From the NCBI RefSeq assembly GCF_039536325.1, contig NZ_BAAAYO010000010.1, forward strand, positions 1,054,001 to 1,118,000: a DNA stretch of 64,000 nucleotides, written 5' to 3'. The notes below the pieces were generated by a model. The model worked only from the letters and a program-made list of their open reading frames with translations, searched no databases and had not been told where the DNA came from. Each line of letters begins with the position of its first letter. Position 1 is the first letter of the stretch. The stretch is from Paenibacillus_AB hodogayensis. Its GTDB lineage: Bacteria; Bacillota; Bacilli; Paenibacillales; NBRC-103111. The translations under genes were made by a program, and so were the position numbers. This document shows positions 35,193-44,516 of the stretch, piece after piece.

Positions 35193-35527
35193 AGCGGCCC
35201 CCTCCTAGCGTACGTTAGGATGATGTACCCAAATTATAGCAAACGGCCAGGCAAAATGTGCGCAAAATAAATAAAGAAAATAATAAGTTTCGCAAAAATA
35301 AGTACAGATTCCCTTCGCGCTCTGCGATACGATAGTCTCATCATTAGCGGCCGATATACGCACGGACGCCGGCAGCACGAACGCATTGGCTTTACACGGC
35401 TTACGCGGATCGACAACCGGGCGCTTCTGACAAAAACGACGTGACTCGTGCGGGTAGGGGAAAGCCCTTTCCCCGCTTCACCGCCGGATCTGATCGCGAT
35501 CCTGACGAAACGGAGATGACCGCCAAT
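35193..35527. other. 335-bp divergent gap between the AraC gene and the histidine phosphatase
   Basis: It contains an AT-rich stretch near 35265-35310 that should include the promoter of the AraC-type gene. An in-frame extension of the phosphatase to 35441 has no ribosome site. No clear operator, repeat or RNA is visible. Confidence 0.4.
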
Positions 35528-36274
35528 ATGACCATCCGGATCTACATCGTCCGGCACGCACAGCCGGCCAGCCAAGAGCCCGGTTACCCGGGCGGACCGA
35601 ACCCTCCCTTGGGGCAAAAAGGACGTATGCAAGCCGAGCGGGTCGGCCGGCAAATGAGCCAATGGGGAATCGATGCGCTATACTCCAGCTGCATGCAGCG
35701 GACACTGGAGACAGCACGGCCGATCCGCGAAAGGACGGGAGTCCCGTGGAGCGTATGGCCCGCCTTGGGAGAGACGGACCGTAGAGGCTGGCCAGTCATC
35801 CGCGAGAAACTTGCCCGCGGCGAAAGCCCGGAAAGCCCCGAACAAATCGCGCTGCGGCGCGAGCACCCGAATCATGTCCCGCTTTCGGCGCTCGGTGAGG
35901 GGTTCGGTCCGTTCGAGACAAACCAGCCTTTTCCATGGCCGGAACAATGGTGGCTTCCTCTTGAGAATGAAACGCGCGAGCAAACGTACGAACGGGCCGA
36001 CGAAGCGATTCGGCACTTGCTGCGGCTTCATCGGGGAGATGGCGATATTCGCATCGCGGTTATCTGTCACGGGGCGTTCGGCTCCGTGCTGCTCACCCGG
36101 CTCATGCAATGTCCGCCGAGCGACAGCAACTTGTTCAACCAAGCGCACGCAGCCATTTCGGCGGTCGATTTGTTCGACGATTCTACGCAGCTGCGGTTTT
36201 TGAATTATGTCGGTCACCTTTCGCCCGATGAGGTAACCGAAGGCGTCAACTTCGATTTCGGGCAAGCGGATTGA
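35528..36274 (+). CDS. Histidine phosphatase-family protein
   Basis: About 248 residues of the phosphoglycerate-mutase-like superfamily. The phosphorylated histidine is in IRIYIVRHAQP, followed by GQKGRMQAERVG and YSSCMQRTLETARPI; the second conserved histidine is in AVICHGAFG. Members include phosphatases, mutases and regulators. The start at 35528 follows GGAGATG by nine bases; ATG 35516 is too close to that site. It lies 24 bp before the binding-protein gene and may be co-transcribed. Confidence 0.85.
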   Translation: MTIRIYIVRHAQPASQEPGYPGGPNPPLGQKGRMQAERVGRQMSQWGIDALYSSCMQRTLETARPIRERTGVPWSVWPALGETDRRGWPVIREKLARGESPESPEQIALRREHPNHVPLSALGEGFGPFETNQPFPWPEQWWLPLENETREQTYERADEAIRHLLRLHRGDGDIRIAVICHGAFGSVLLTRLMQCPPSDSNLFNQAHAAISAVDLFDDSTQLRFLNYVGHLSPDEVTEGVNFDFGQAD

Positions 36275-36297
36275 ATGATACGCTAGGGGGCTAATGA

Positions 36298-37599
36298 ATG
36301 AAAACAGGAAAAACGATACACGTCTTGACCTTATCCGCGCTGATCGGCACTATGCTTGCCTTGTCCGCCTGTCGACAGTCGGTCGATGTTCCCGGAGCAA
36401 CCGGGCCGATCGCCACCGAGTCGATCAAAACCGAGCCGATCAGCACCGAGCCGGTGCGTCTTACCGTTTTCAAGGGGCAGGCCATCAGCGATGACGAATG
36501 GGAGCAATTGCTCGTACAGCCTTTGAAGAAGAAATATCCGCATATTACGTTGGAGCCGCTCAGCGGCAATTTGCAAGATATTATCGCTTCCGGAGTCGTG
36601 CCCGATTTGTTAACCCAATTCAACGGGTATGTGACCGACTTCATTCCGTTCAACATCTTGATGGACATTTCCCCTCTCCTCGCCAAGCACAAGATCGACC
36701 TGACCCGCTTCGATCCGGTATACTTGGACTCCCTGCGTGTACTGTCGGAAAAAGGGGAACTGTACGGCTTGCCTTACTCGACCCAGTTCAACGCTTTATA
36801 TTACAACAAGGACTTATTCGACAAATTCGGCGTGGAATACCCGAAGGACGGGCTGACATGGGAGGATGCGGCCGTCCTTGGAGAAAAGCTCGCCCGCAAA
36901 GAAGGATCGACGCAGTATGTAGGCCTCAGCTACGAGCATATTTCCCGATTGTCTTCGGCGCTTTCGCCTGATATCGTAGACATCAAGAAAGAGCGGGCAA
37001 CGGTCAACAACGATTTGTGGAAACGAGTATTCGAGCTCGGTCACCGCATCAATTCGATTCCCGGAAACGTCAGTACCGGCAATGACGAGTTTATCAAAAA
37101 TCGCAGGGTCGCCATGTACGCCACCGTCAATTTGTTTACCAAAATGATCGACGCCGTCAAAAACGGTCTGAACGTCGGCATCGCGCAATATCCGAGCTTC
37201 AAGGAGCAGCCTAACGTCTACGGCTATGTCGACGCCCACTACATGCTCATTTCCAAGCAAAGCAAGTACAAGGATCAGGCCATGCAGGTGATCGAGTTGT
37301 TCACCTCTGAAGAGGTGCAGCGCCTATCCGCCCGCAAATTCGCCCGCCTGTCTCCGCTGCGAGATCCCGAACTGAAGAAGCAATTTGCCGCCGATTTGCC
37401 GGAACTTCAAAAAATCGACACCGCCCCGATCTTCAAAAGCAAGCCGGCCCCAGCCCCAGCCTTCTCGAAGCATTACCGGGGAGCACGAACAACACTCATG
37501 GCCAAATACGACGAATATAACGAGGGGCGGATCGATGTCAATACGGCGCTTCGGCAGGCGGAAGAAGAGATCAACAAAGCGATCGACAACGCGAAGTAG
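36298..37599 (+). CDS. Orphan ABC solute-binding lipoprotein
   Basis: A 433-residue solute-binding protein. The lipobox LSAC gives a lipid-modified cysteine at about residue 25, followed by a Thr/Glu/Pro-rich linker. The middle has PYSTQFNALYYNKDLFDKFG, usual for carbohydrate-type receptors. No permease gene follows; the next gene is a phosphoesterase. It may serve a transporter elsewhere or feed a sensor. GTG/ATG ambiguity is not seen; the ATG is used. Confidence 0.88.
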   Translation: MKTGKTIHVLTLSALIGTMLALSACRQSVDVPGATGPIATESIKTEPISTEPVRLTVFKGQAISDDEWEQLLVQPLKKKYPHITLEPLSGNLQDIIASGVVPDLLTQFNGYVTDFIPFNILMDISPLLAKHKIDLTRFDPVYLDSLRVLSEKGELYGLPYSTQFNALYYNKDLFDKFGVEYPKDGLTWEDAAVLGEKLARKEGSTQYVGLSYEHISRLSSALSPDIVDIKKERATVNNDLWKRVFELGHRINSIPGNVSTGNDEFIKNRRVAMYATVNLFTKMIDAVKNGLNVGIAQYPSFKEQPNVYGYVDAHYMLISKQSKYKDQAMQVIELFTSEEVQRLSARKFARLSPLRDPELKKQFAADLPELQKIDTAPIFKSKPAPAPAFSKHYRGARTTLMAKYDEYNEGRIDVNTALRQAEEEINKAIDNAK

Positions 37600-37662
37600 T
37601 GCGGATTCCTGCTAAACGAGCCGCCGCTTGCACCACTGTCGCAATCCGAGGAGGAAGCCGGC

Positions 37663-38373
37663 TTGAAAGCCTTGATCATATCCGATATTCACGCCAACAT
37701 ATACGCGCTCGAAGCCGTTTGGGAGGCCGAAAGCGATAGCGACATCATTTATTGCGCCGGCGATCTTGTCGATTACGGCCCTTTTCCCGCGGAAGTGATC
37801 GCCTGGGTCCGGAAGCATCGGGCCGTTTGCGTGCAGGGCAATCATGACCGCAATGTCGCGGCCGCTTACCGAGATGCCGAGAAGCTCCGGAGCATTCCGG
37901 ACGAGGAGTTGAAGTGGGCGCATGACAACGCGCGCAAGCTGAACGATGACGAGGTCGCTTTTTTGGAATCGCTGCCCGTGTCCGTATCGTTTCTGGCCGA
38001 TGGTATCGGCTACAGCCTCCAGCATATGTACATCCGCTACGATACGATCGCCAGCTTGCCGCAGTTCGACGAATTTTGGCAGCGTCATACGGACGGGGAA
38101 GTGCGGGATGCGGCTTGCCGGCGGCTCATTTTCGGCCATACGCACCGCCGCTGCGTCCACTATCTCGCCGACCGCGATTTGTGGTTGAACCCCGGCAGCG
38201 TCTCCTACCGCCGCAAGGACGACCCATCCAAGGAGGCCCATTATATGACGATTACGGACGGACGCATCGAGATGAAAAGCGTGGAATACGACCGTTCCCC
38301 GCTTCTGCGCGCAGTCCAGTCGATTCGCCTGACCGAATCCGAAAAGGAGACCGGGCTGGACTTTTTCCAATAA
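37663..38373 (+). CDS. Metallophosphoesterase (YfcE/MJ0936-like)
   Basis: A 236-residue calcineurin-like phosphoesterase. Metal motifs in order: ISDIHANIYA, AGDLVDYG, GNHDRN and GHTHRR, followed by LNPGSVSYRR. They bind two metals and hydrolyse phosphodiester or phosphomonoester bonds in the cytoplasm. Start: TTG 37663 has GGAGG eight bases upstream. It follows the binding protein by 63 bp. Confidence 0.9.
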   Translation: MKALIISDIHANIYALEAVWEAESDSDIIYCAGDLVDYGPFPAEVIAWVRKHRAVCVQGNHDRNVAAAYRDAEKLRSIPDEELKWAHDNARKLNDDEVAFLESLPVSVSFLADGIGYSLQHMYIRYDTIASLPQFDEFWQRHTDGEVRDAACRRLIFGHTHRRCVHYLADRDLWLNPGSVSYRRKDDPSKEAHYMTITDGRIEMKSVEYDRSPLLRAVQSIRLTESEKETGLDFFQ

Positions 38374-38530
38374 GTTAACCGCATAAAGAAGAATCGCCCT
38401 GACGGTCTTTTGAGACTGCACTTATCGCCGAGCCGAGCCTGACAAACTTATCCCAGACAACGGTCCCATAAACGGACTTTCACTGGCTGCCTCGGCAAAC
38501 CTACTCGTAAACTTTTTGTGACGTCAATAG

Positions 38531-38566
38531 AAAAGCGGCCTTCCCGTCGGAAGACCGCCTTTTTAT
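38531..38566. terminator. Bidirectional terminator
   Basis: A 10-bp stem with one mismatch (38535-38544 with 38549-38558) has a T-run after it and an A-run before it. It lies between the convergent phosphoesterase and metal-permease genes and can serve both. Confidence 0.75.
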
Positions 38567-38609
38567 TGCGTATACAAGCTTTAACGGAGAATACCCTTCT
38601 GCTTGCCGC

Positions 38610-39491
38610 TTATACCGCCACCCGCGATCTCCGCTGCCGCAGCACTTTGCCGACGACGCCATGGGTCGGGCTGAACAGGAAGGCAAGCACGAACAGCGCT
38701 CCTGCGGCCACTACCATGCACCCGGCGATCGAGGCGTCCATTGCTTCGGCGACAAAATAGCCGATGATGGAGCTGGCAACGCCGATCAGCACGCTGTATA
38801 CGATCATGACACCAAGCCGTTCGGTCAGCAGGTAAGCCGCGGCCGCAGGCACGATCAACATACCGACGACTAGGATCGCGCCGACGCTTTCGAACGAGGC
38901 AACCGTCGTCACCGAGACAAGTCCCATCAGCAGGTAGTGAAACAACGCTACCGGTATGCCGACCGCCGCCGCCATCGCCGGATCAAAGGCGCACAGCTTG
39001 AACTGCTTGTAGAACAGACCAAGCACGATCGCGCTCAGCACGAGCACCGTACCGACCATCCAGACCGCCTTCGGAATGTCCAGCCCGAGCCAGCCGACGG
39101 TATCGAGACTGACGAAGGCGATTTCCCCGTACAGCACGCAGTCCAGATCGAGGTCGACCTTGCTGGCGAACAGGCTGACCAGCAGCACCCCGACCGAGAA
39201 CAGCGCCGTAAACACCACGCCGATCGAGGCGTCGGATTGAACGCCTCCCTGCTGGAACAGTTGAATCAGAAAGACCGTGACGAGGCCGATCGCCGCCGCC
39301 CCGAACAGCATGGCGACAGAGTCGCGCGTACCGCTCAGCAGGAAGGCGATCACGATGCCGGGCAGAACGGAGTGACTGATCGCGTCGCCGATCATCGCCA
39401 TGCGCCTCAATACGAGGAAACTGCCGAGCAAGCCGCAAGCGGCCGCGACGAGAGCTCCGGTCAGCAAAATCCACAAATCGCCGGAATTCAT
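38610..39491 (-). CDS. mntD: Metal ABC permease (second)
   Basis: A 293-residue ABC-3-family permease with eight to nine hydrophobic helices (LLGSFLVLRRMAMIGDAISHSVLPGIVIAFLL is the conserved N-terminal motif). It forms the membrane channel of a divalent metal importer with the other permease. The start overlaps the stop of the upstream permease by 4 bp. A two-permease system like this is the MntABCD layout of Bacillus. Confidence 0.88.
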   Translation of the reverse strand: MNSGDLWILLTGALVAAACGLLGSFLVLRRMAMIGDAISHSVLPGIVIAFLLSGTRDSVAMLFGAAAIGLVTVFLIQLFQQGGVQSDASIGVVFTALFSVGVLLVSLFASKVDLDLDCVLYGEIAFVSLDTVGWLGLDIPKAVWMVGTVLVLSAIVLGLFYKQFKLCAFDPAMAAAVGIPVALFHYLLMGLVSVTTVASFESVGAILVVGMLIVPAAAAYLLTERLGVMIVYSVLIGVASSIIGYFVAEAMDASIAGCMVVAAGALFVLAFLFSPTHGVVGKVLRQRRSRVAV

Positions 39492-40426
39492 ACCGTTTCC
39501 CCCCTCTCTACCGCACGCGTCCGAAGATGCTCGGCGTTCGATTGACGCTTCACCGAAGCGCGCAGCAGCAGCTTCGACACGACGCCCCGTCGGGGCGCGA
39601 ACAGCACCGAGACGACGAACAGGACAGTAGCGGACAGAACGCTCAGCGGCCCTGTCGGCAGATGATCGTCCAGCGTACTGATCAAAGTGCCGGCCATCCC
39701 GCTCAAGCCGCCGAACAAGCCCGATAGGGCGACCATAACGCCGAGCCGCTCCGTCCAGTACCGTGCGGAAACCGCCGGCGTAATAAGCATCGCCGCCATC
39801 AGCACGACACCGACGGCCTGAATGCCGACGACGACGGCCACGACGATCAGAAACATCATCAGCTGGTCGAGCAACGCTACCGGCAGGCCGAGACCGCGGG
39901 CAAAGCCCTGGTCAAAGCTAAGCAGTTTGAATTCTTTATACAGCAGGGCGCATAGACCAACCAGCACGGTCGATACGATGGCCATCGTCACAACATCCGA
40001 ATGAACCATGCCCGCCGCTTGGCCGAACAAAAACTTGTCCAGACCGCTCTGGTTGCCGCTGTCGCTATGCTGGATTTGCGTCAGCAGTACGATGCCCAGG
40101 CCGAAAAACACGGACAGGACGATGCCGAGCGCGGCATCCTGCTTGATGCGCGAATGACGGGTGATGTAGCCGATGCCGAACGTCGCGATCAGGCCGGCTA
40201 CGGCCGCGCCGATCAGGAAGAACAGAATCGACTTGGAGCCGGTGAGCATGAAAGCGATGCATACCCCCGGCAAAGCGGCGTGAGCCAGCGCGTCGCCCAT
40301 CAGGCTCTGCTTGCGCAAGTAGGCAAAGCTGCCAAGTACGCCGCTGCTGATGCCGAGCAGCACGGACGCGATCAAAATCCAACGGACATTAGGATCGTTA
40401 AGCAATTCCGCCAGGCTGGTCATCAT
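39488..40426 (-). CDS. mntC: Metal ABC permease (first)
   Basis: A 312-residue ABC-3-family permease (LLGISSGVLGSFAYLRKQSLMGDALAHAALPGVCIAFML). Its N-terminal segment is conserved with the second permease, so the two are paralogues. Gene order binding protein, ATPase, permease, permease fits the Mn importer of Bacillus rather than the one-permease Znu system. Confidence 0.88.
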   Translation of the reverse strand: MMTSLAELLNDPNVRWILIASVLLGISSGVLGSFAYLRKQSLMGDALAHAALPGVCIAFMLTGSKSILFFLIGAAVAGLIATFGIGYITRHSRIKQDAALGIVLSVFFGLGIVLLTQIQHSDSGNQSGLDKFLFGQAAGMVHSDVVTMAIVSTVLVGLCALLYKEFKLLSFDQGFARGLGLPVALLDQLMMFLIVVAVVVGIQAVGVVLMAAMLITPAVSARYWTERLGVMVALSGLFGGLSGMAGTLISTLDDHLPTGPLSVLSATVLFVVSVLFAPRRGVVSKLLLRASVKRQSNAEHLRTRAVERGETV

Positions 40427-40432
40427 CGTCCA

Positions 40433-41206
40433 TCACCTCGATAGAGCCGCAAGCGATTCCGGCTCCCGATCAAGAATGGCGAGCCGACCGCCGTATGCGG
40501 TTTGCAGATTGTGTGCCGTGAAGACCGATTCCGTAGGGCCGACATCGATCAGACGTACGTTCAAGAGCATGACCCAATCGAAATATTCCTTGACGGTGGA
40601 CAAGTCATGATGCACGACGAGCACTGTCTTCCCTTGCTTCTTCAATTCGTTCAGCAGTGTAATGATCGCTTTTTCGGTAGCGGCATCGACGCCGACGAAC
40701 GGTTCATCCATAAAATACAGCTTCGCATCCTGCGCCAGCGCCCTCGCTAAAAAGATACGCTGCTGCTGGCCCCCGGAAAGCTGGCTGATTTGCCTTCCGG
40801 CAAAATCGGCCATGCCCACCTTCGCCAAGCATTCCATTGCGATGCGGCGCTCGTTCGCTCCGGGCCGCCGGAACCAGCCGAGATGGCCGTACCGGCCCAT
40901 CATGACCACGTCGAGCGCGCTTGTCGGAAAATCCCAGTCCACCGATTCGCGCTGCGGCACGTACCCGATCATTTTGCGCTGCTGGGCATAAGGCTGGCCG
41001 TATATGAGCACGTCGCCGCGCACCTTCGGGATAAGCCCGAGCGACGCCTTGATCAGCGTCGATTTGCCTGCGCCGTTCGGCCCGATGATACCGATCAGCT
41101 TACCTTCCGGCACCGTGAACGATACGTCTTCCAGCACCGGCTTGCGCTGGTAAGCAACCGTTAAGCCTTGCACGGAAAACGGGCTTTGCTTGTCGTGATG
41201 TTCCAT
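40433..41206 (-). CDS. mntB: Metal ABC ATPase
   Basis: A 257-residue ATPase with Walker A GPNGAGKST, signature LSGGQQQR, Walker B KLYFMDEPF and switch histidine in VLVVHHDLS. It powers divalent metal uptake with the adjacent permeases. It lies 32 bp behind the binding protein gene. Confidence 0.93.
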   Translation of the reverse strand: MEHHDKQSPFSVQGLTVAYQRKPVLEDVSFTVPEGKLIGIIGPNGAGKSTLIKASLGLIPKVRGDVLIYGQPYAQQRKMIGYVPQRESVDWDFPTSALDVVMMGRYGHLGWFRRPGANERRIAMECLAKVGMADFAGRQISQLSGGQQQRIFLARALAQDAKLYFMDEPFVGVDAATEKAIITLLNELKKQGKTVLVVHHDLSTVKEYFDWVMLLNVRLIDVGPTESVFTAHNLQTAYGGRLAILDREPESLAALSR

Positions 41207-41238
41207 AGTACTTTGTCTCCCCTCGTCCGGCGGACTCG

Positions 41239-42198
41239 TTATTTCAAAGCATTCACTATCGTATCGACATTATGCCGCACCATCCCGATATATGTGCCTT
41301 CCTCCGTCCCTTCTTCGCCCATCGCGTCGGAGAACAGCTCGCCGCCGACTTTCACCTCGTGGCCTTTCTTCTTCGCGCCGTCGACAACCGCCTGAATCGT
41401 TTTTTTCGGAACGCTCGATTCGACGAACACGGCCTTGATTTGATTATCCACCAGAAAATCGCGCAGCGTCGAGACGTCCTTCAACCCCGCCTCGGAAGCG
41501 GTGCTGATCCCTTGCAGCCCCATGACCCGGATGCCGTACGCTGCGCCGAAATAACCGAAAGCGTCGTGGGCGGTTACGAGAACTCGGCTCTTCTCGGGAA
41601 TTTGCGCGATCTTCGTCTTCGTCTCCTCGTGAAGCTGACGCAGCTTGGCCAAGTAAGCTTCGGCGTTTTTGCGGTACTCGTCCGCATGGGCGGCATCGAG
41701 GCGAACCAGTTCGTCACGCACCGTCTCCGTCGCGCTAATCCAATTGCGGACATCGAACCAGATGTGCGGATCGTGCAAGCCCGAGTTGTCGTCCATTTCG
41801 CGCAGCGATGCCTCGGCGATATTGCGCGATACGGCGACCGTCGGCTTTTTGTCGGCCAGCTTCTCCAGCATGCTCGCCATTTTCCCTTCCAAGTGAAGAC
41901 CGTTATAGAAAACGACATCCGCTTCGTTCAGTTTGTCGATATCTCCTTTAGTCGCTTTGTACAAGTGCGGATCGACACCGGACTTCATCAGACCGATCGC
42001 CTCCACCTTATCGCCGCCCACATTGCGCACGATATCCGTAATCATACCGATCGTCGCCGTCACCTTCAGCTTGCCCTCCGTTCCCGAGAACGCCTTTCTC
42101 GACTCCCCGCATCCGGATACCGCTACGACCGCTGTCACCAGCAACAGCGTGTAAACCAGCCGGCGCACCGCACCGAATTTCCACAATGACTCCCTCAT
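41239..42198 (-). CDS. mntA: Metal ABC binding lipoprotein, MntA/TroA type
   Basis: A 319-residue cluster A-1 receptor. The lipobox VSGC places the lipid at C30. Metal ligands by alignment to the family are H78 (VDPH), H145 (DPHIW), H211 (TAHDAFGY) and D291 (LFSD), the His3-Asp set of TroA. The His-rich loop of ZnuA is absent, which favours Mn(II) over Zn(II) but does not settle it. The operator upstream resembles an MntR box. It heads an operon with ATPase and two permeases. Confidence 0.85.
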   Translation of the reverse strand: MRESLWKFGAVRRLVYTLLLVTAVVAVSGCGESRKAFSGTEGKLKVTATIGMITDIVRNVGGDKVEAIGLMKSGVDPHLYKATKGDIDKLNEADVVFYNGLHLEGKMASMLEKLADKKPTVAVSRNIAEASLREMDDNSGLHDPHIWFDVRNWISATETVRDELVRLDAAHADEYRKNAEAYLAKLRQLHEETKTKIAQIPEKSRVLVTAHDAFGYFGAAYGIRVMGLQGISTASEAGLKDVSTLRDFLVDNQIKAVFVESSVPKKTIQAVVDGAKKKGHEVKVGGELFSDAMGEEGTEEGTYIGMVRHNVDTIVNALK

Positions 42199-42307
42199 TC
42201 CGCTTGACCCCTCCTGTGTATAAGACGAGCTTGGCTCCGCCCTATTGTTTCCCTCGTCCTCAAAAGTTGTACCTATCTTCCTTTTTTGTTCACAGCCTTA
42301 TTTTTTT

Positions 42308-42337
42308 ATTATAATAAACTATGTTTCCTTTGTGCAA
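42308..42337 (-). promoter_or_regulatory. Promoter of the metal importer operon
   Basis: On the minus strand -35 TTGCAC (42332-42337), an 18-bp spacer and -10 TATAAT (42308-42313) precede the binding-protein gene by about 110 bp. Confidence 0.65.
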
Positions 42338-42340
42338 CAT
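42321..42340 (-). promoter_or_regulatory. MntR-like operator
   Basis: An imperfect palindrome with ATGTT / AACAT ends and centre GTTTCCTTTGTGCAAC. It matches the MntR consensus half GTTTCCTT...GCAA and covers the -35 and spacer of the promoter, where a repressor would compete with RNA polymerase. MntR itself is not in this window. Confidence 0.6.
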
Positions 42341-42345
42341 TATTC

Positions 42346-42375
42346 AAAAAAAATAACGCTTGATTTACAAGCGTT
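42346..42375 (-). terminator. Terminator of the first penicillin-binding protein gene
   Basis: AACGCTTG (42355-42362) pairs with CAAGCGTT (42368-42375). On the minus strand a run of T's follows; the plus side is also T-rich. It separates the PBP gene from the metal operon. Confidence 0.8.
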
Positions 42376-42409
42376 TTTTCGTTATGGGCTTTGTTTTTCC
42401 GGCTCCCGC

Positions 42410-44437
42410 TCATTCCGCGGGAGCTTTCGGTATACCGTACAAGCCGATCGCGTTGTCATAGGCATCGAACATTTGTCTGGCGATCGGAGCAGCTCCGCGC
42501 CCGCCGAACCGTCCCTCGGGCACGACGACGGCTACGGCCAGCTTCGGCTTGTCGGCCGGCGCGTAGGCGATAAACACCGCATTGTCGATCGTATCCCCGG
42601 CAACCGATTGGGTTGACGTCCCCGTCTTGATCGCAACCTTGTACGGGGTGTCCTTGAAACCCTCCGCGCTGACCAGCTCCATCCCCTGCTGCAGCACGTC
42701 CCAATACGCCTTGGGGTACGTCTCCTCGTTCAACACAACCGGCTTGGCCTCGCTGACGAGTTGATCGTCGTAAGTCGTAATTTTGTCCACGAACTGCGGC
42801 TGCAGCCGCTTGCCGCGATTCGCCAGCATCGCCGTAAACTGGACGAGTTGGAGCGGGGTATATTTGCCCAGCTGTCCCCAGGTGGCGCGGACGAGCGCCG
42901 CTTGCGGGCTGTACCTTTTTGCCGTATCGAGATAATCCTTCAAGCCGGCGGATTCTCCGGGCAAGCCGCTACCGGTCAGGACGCCGAGTCCGAACTTTTC
43001 CATGTATTCGTCCCAAACTTGCACCGCGTTCGTATTCGGCCGGAAATACAACCGGTTGCCGATCATCGCCATAAACGTATTGGACGAATACTGGATGGCC
43101 TGGTAGGCGGTAATCGGTCCGTTGCGTTTGCGGTCCGAATTCGTCAGCACTTCCTTGTTGTCTTTGCCGAAATAAAAATAGCCGGTATCGTCGTACGTTT
43201 CCCTCGCCGTAATCAAGCCCTCGTTCAGCCCCATCAGGATGGTGAGCGGCTTCATCGTAGAGCCCAAATACACGAGCGAGGTCGGATGCTTGTTCAGCTC
43301 CTTCTGGTTGGCGTACGGCGGGCGCACCTCGCTGATCGTGCCATTGCGGATAAAATACTGGTTTTTCTCGTAATAGTCCGGCTTCATGCCCCCGTACCAT
43401 TCGTTCGGATCATAATCGGGATAACTGGCCATCGCCACGACCTTCCCGGTATCGACCTCCATCGCTACCGCATACCCGGTAATCGCATTGGGCGCATACG
43501 TCCACGAGTCTCGGGCCGGACTTCGGATGTAGGCCAGGTGATTGCGGATCGCTTCCTGCGTCGCCAGTTGGACGTCCTTGTCGATCGTCAGAATCAGATT
43601 ATGGCCTTTGTCCGGCTTCGTCAGCGTAACGGGGCCGATAATTTTCCCTTGGGCGTTGATCGGATAATTTTTCACCCCGTTCTTGCCGCGCAGCTCCTCC
43701 TGATACATCAGCTCGAGACCGTCGAAGCCGACATACTCGTTGTCCAAATACTGCTCCGTCGGGTCGGACGAGCCCACCTTGTCCCTATAAAACTTCAAGC
43801 CGCTCGTAGCGTTGCGCGCCCCGGAAAACTTTTTCAAATATCCGACCAATTGGACGGCAATTCGCTTCTCGTTGTACTCGCGTATGCTTTCCTCCTGAAT
43901 CTCGACACCTTTGAATTCGTCGCGGTGCCAGGAGAAATAGGCGATTTCCTGCTGCGTCAGGTCGCTTTTGAGTTTGCGCGGAACGGAGTAGAAGCTCGGA
44001 TTCTTGGTCTTGTCCTTGTTCAGGTCGTACCCGACATCCATGCTGGCGATAATCTCCTCCGCCGTTGGCTGAACGACCTGCTGGTTGCCGTACTGCCGGA
44101 ACGCCTCGGCCAGCTCTTTGGCCAGCGCGATCACCTGATCCCGGTCGCTGCTGCCGGACTCGACCGTGTAAAACAGCGATTGTGTCGAGGTCGAGGTGGC
44201 GATTGGGTAATTGTTGCGGTCGTAAATATTGCCGCGAATCGGCGGGATCGCATGCGGGGTATTCGTGTAGCGCGATTTCTCTTGCGCGTAGGCTTCCCCT
44301 TCTACAACCTGAAGCAGCGCCAATCGGACGATCAGAACGGAAAACAGCATAAATGTGCTAAAAAAAATAAAATTGATCCGGAACGTAAAGTGCCGCCTCC
44401 GGATCCACTCTTTTTTGGACAACTCATCCCTGTTCAC
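42410..44437 (-). CDS. Class B penicillin-binding protein, PBP2-like (copy 1)
   Basis: A 675-residue transpeptidase: short cytoplasmic tail, one membrane helix (FIFFSTFMLFSVLIVRLALLQ), dimerisation region (IPPIRGNIYDRN), then the penicillin-binding domain with STMK (S393-K396), SSN (451-453) and KTG (604-606). It crosslinks peptidoglycan, probably in side-wall growth like PbpA/PbpH. Start: GTG 44437 with AAGGAGAG upstream. It lies 79 bp behind its paralogue with closely similar sequence, so the pair arose by tandem duplication. Confidence 0.93.
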   Translation of the reverse strand: MNRDELSKKEWIRRRHFTFRINFIFFSTFMLFSVLIVRLALLQVVEGEAYAQEKSRYTNTPHAIPPIRGNIYDRNNYPIATSTSTQSLFYTVESGSSDRDQVIALAKELAEAFRQYGNQQVVQPTAEEIIASMDVGYDLNKDKTKNPSFYSVPRKLKSDLTQQEIAYFSWHRDEFKGVEIQEESIREYNEKRIAVQLVGYLKKFSGARNATSGLKFYRDKVGSSDPTEQYLDNEYVGFDGLELMYQEELRGKNGVKNYPINAQGKIIGPVTLTKPDKGHNLILTIDKDVQLATQEAIRNHLAYIRSPARDSWTYAPNAITGYAVAMEVDTGKVVAMASYPDYDPNEWYGGMKPDYYEKNQYFIRNGTISEVRPPYANQKELNKHPTSLVYLGSTMKPLTILMGLNEGLITARETYDDTGYFYFGKDNKEVLTNSDRKRNGPITAYQAIQYSSNTFMAMIGNRLYFRPNTNAVQVWDEYMEKFGLGVLTGSGLPGESAGLKDYLDTAKRYSPQAALVRATWGQLGKYTPLQLVQFTAMLANRGKRLQPQFVDKITTYDDQLVSEAKPVVLNEETYPKAYWDVLQQGMELVSAEGFKDTPYKVAIKTGTSTQSVAGDTIDNAVFIAYAPADKPKLAVAVVVPEGRFGGRGAAPIARQMFDAYDNAIGLYGIPKAPAE

Positions 44438-44516
44438 TGCGAAAACGACTCTCCTTGCCTGGCTTCTCGTTAATTAGACGGCAAACAGGCCGGTTCGGTT
44501 CTCGCGATTTGCCCGT

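Noticed and set aside
42761..44473. 570-codon plus-strand frame
   Set aside because: It is opposite the first penicillin-binding protein gene and has no ribosome site or domain.
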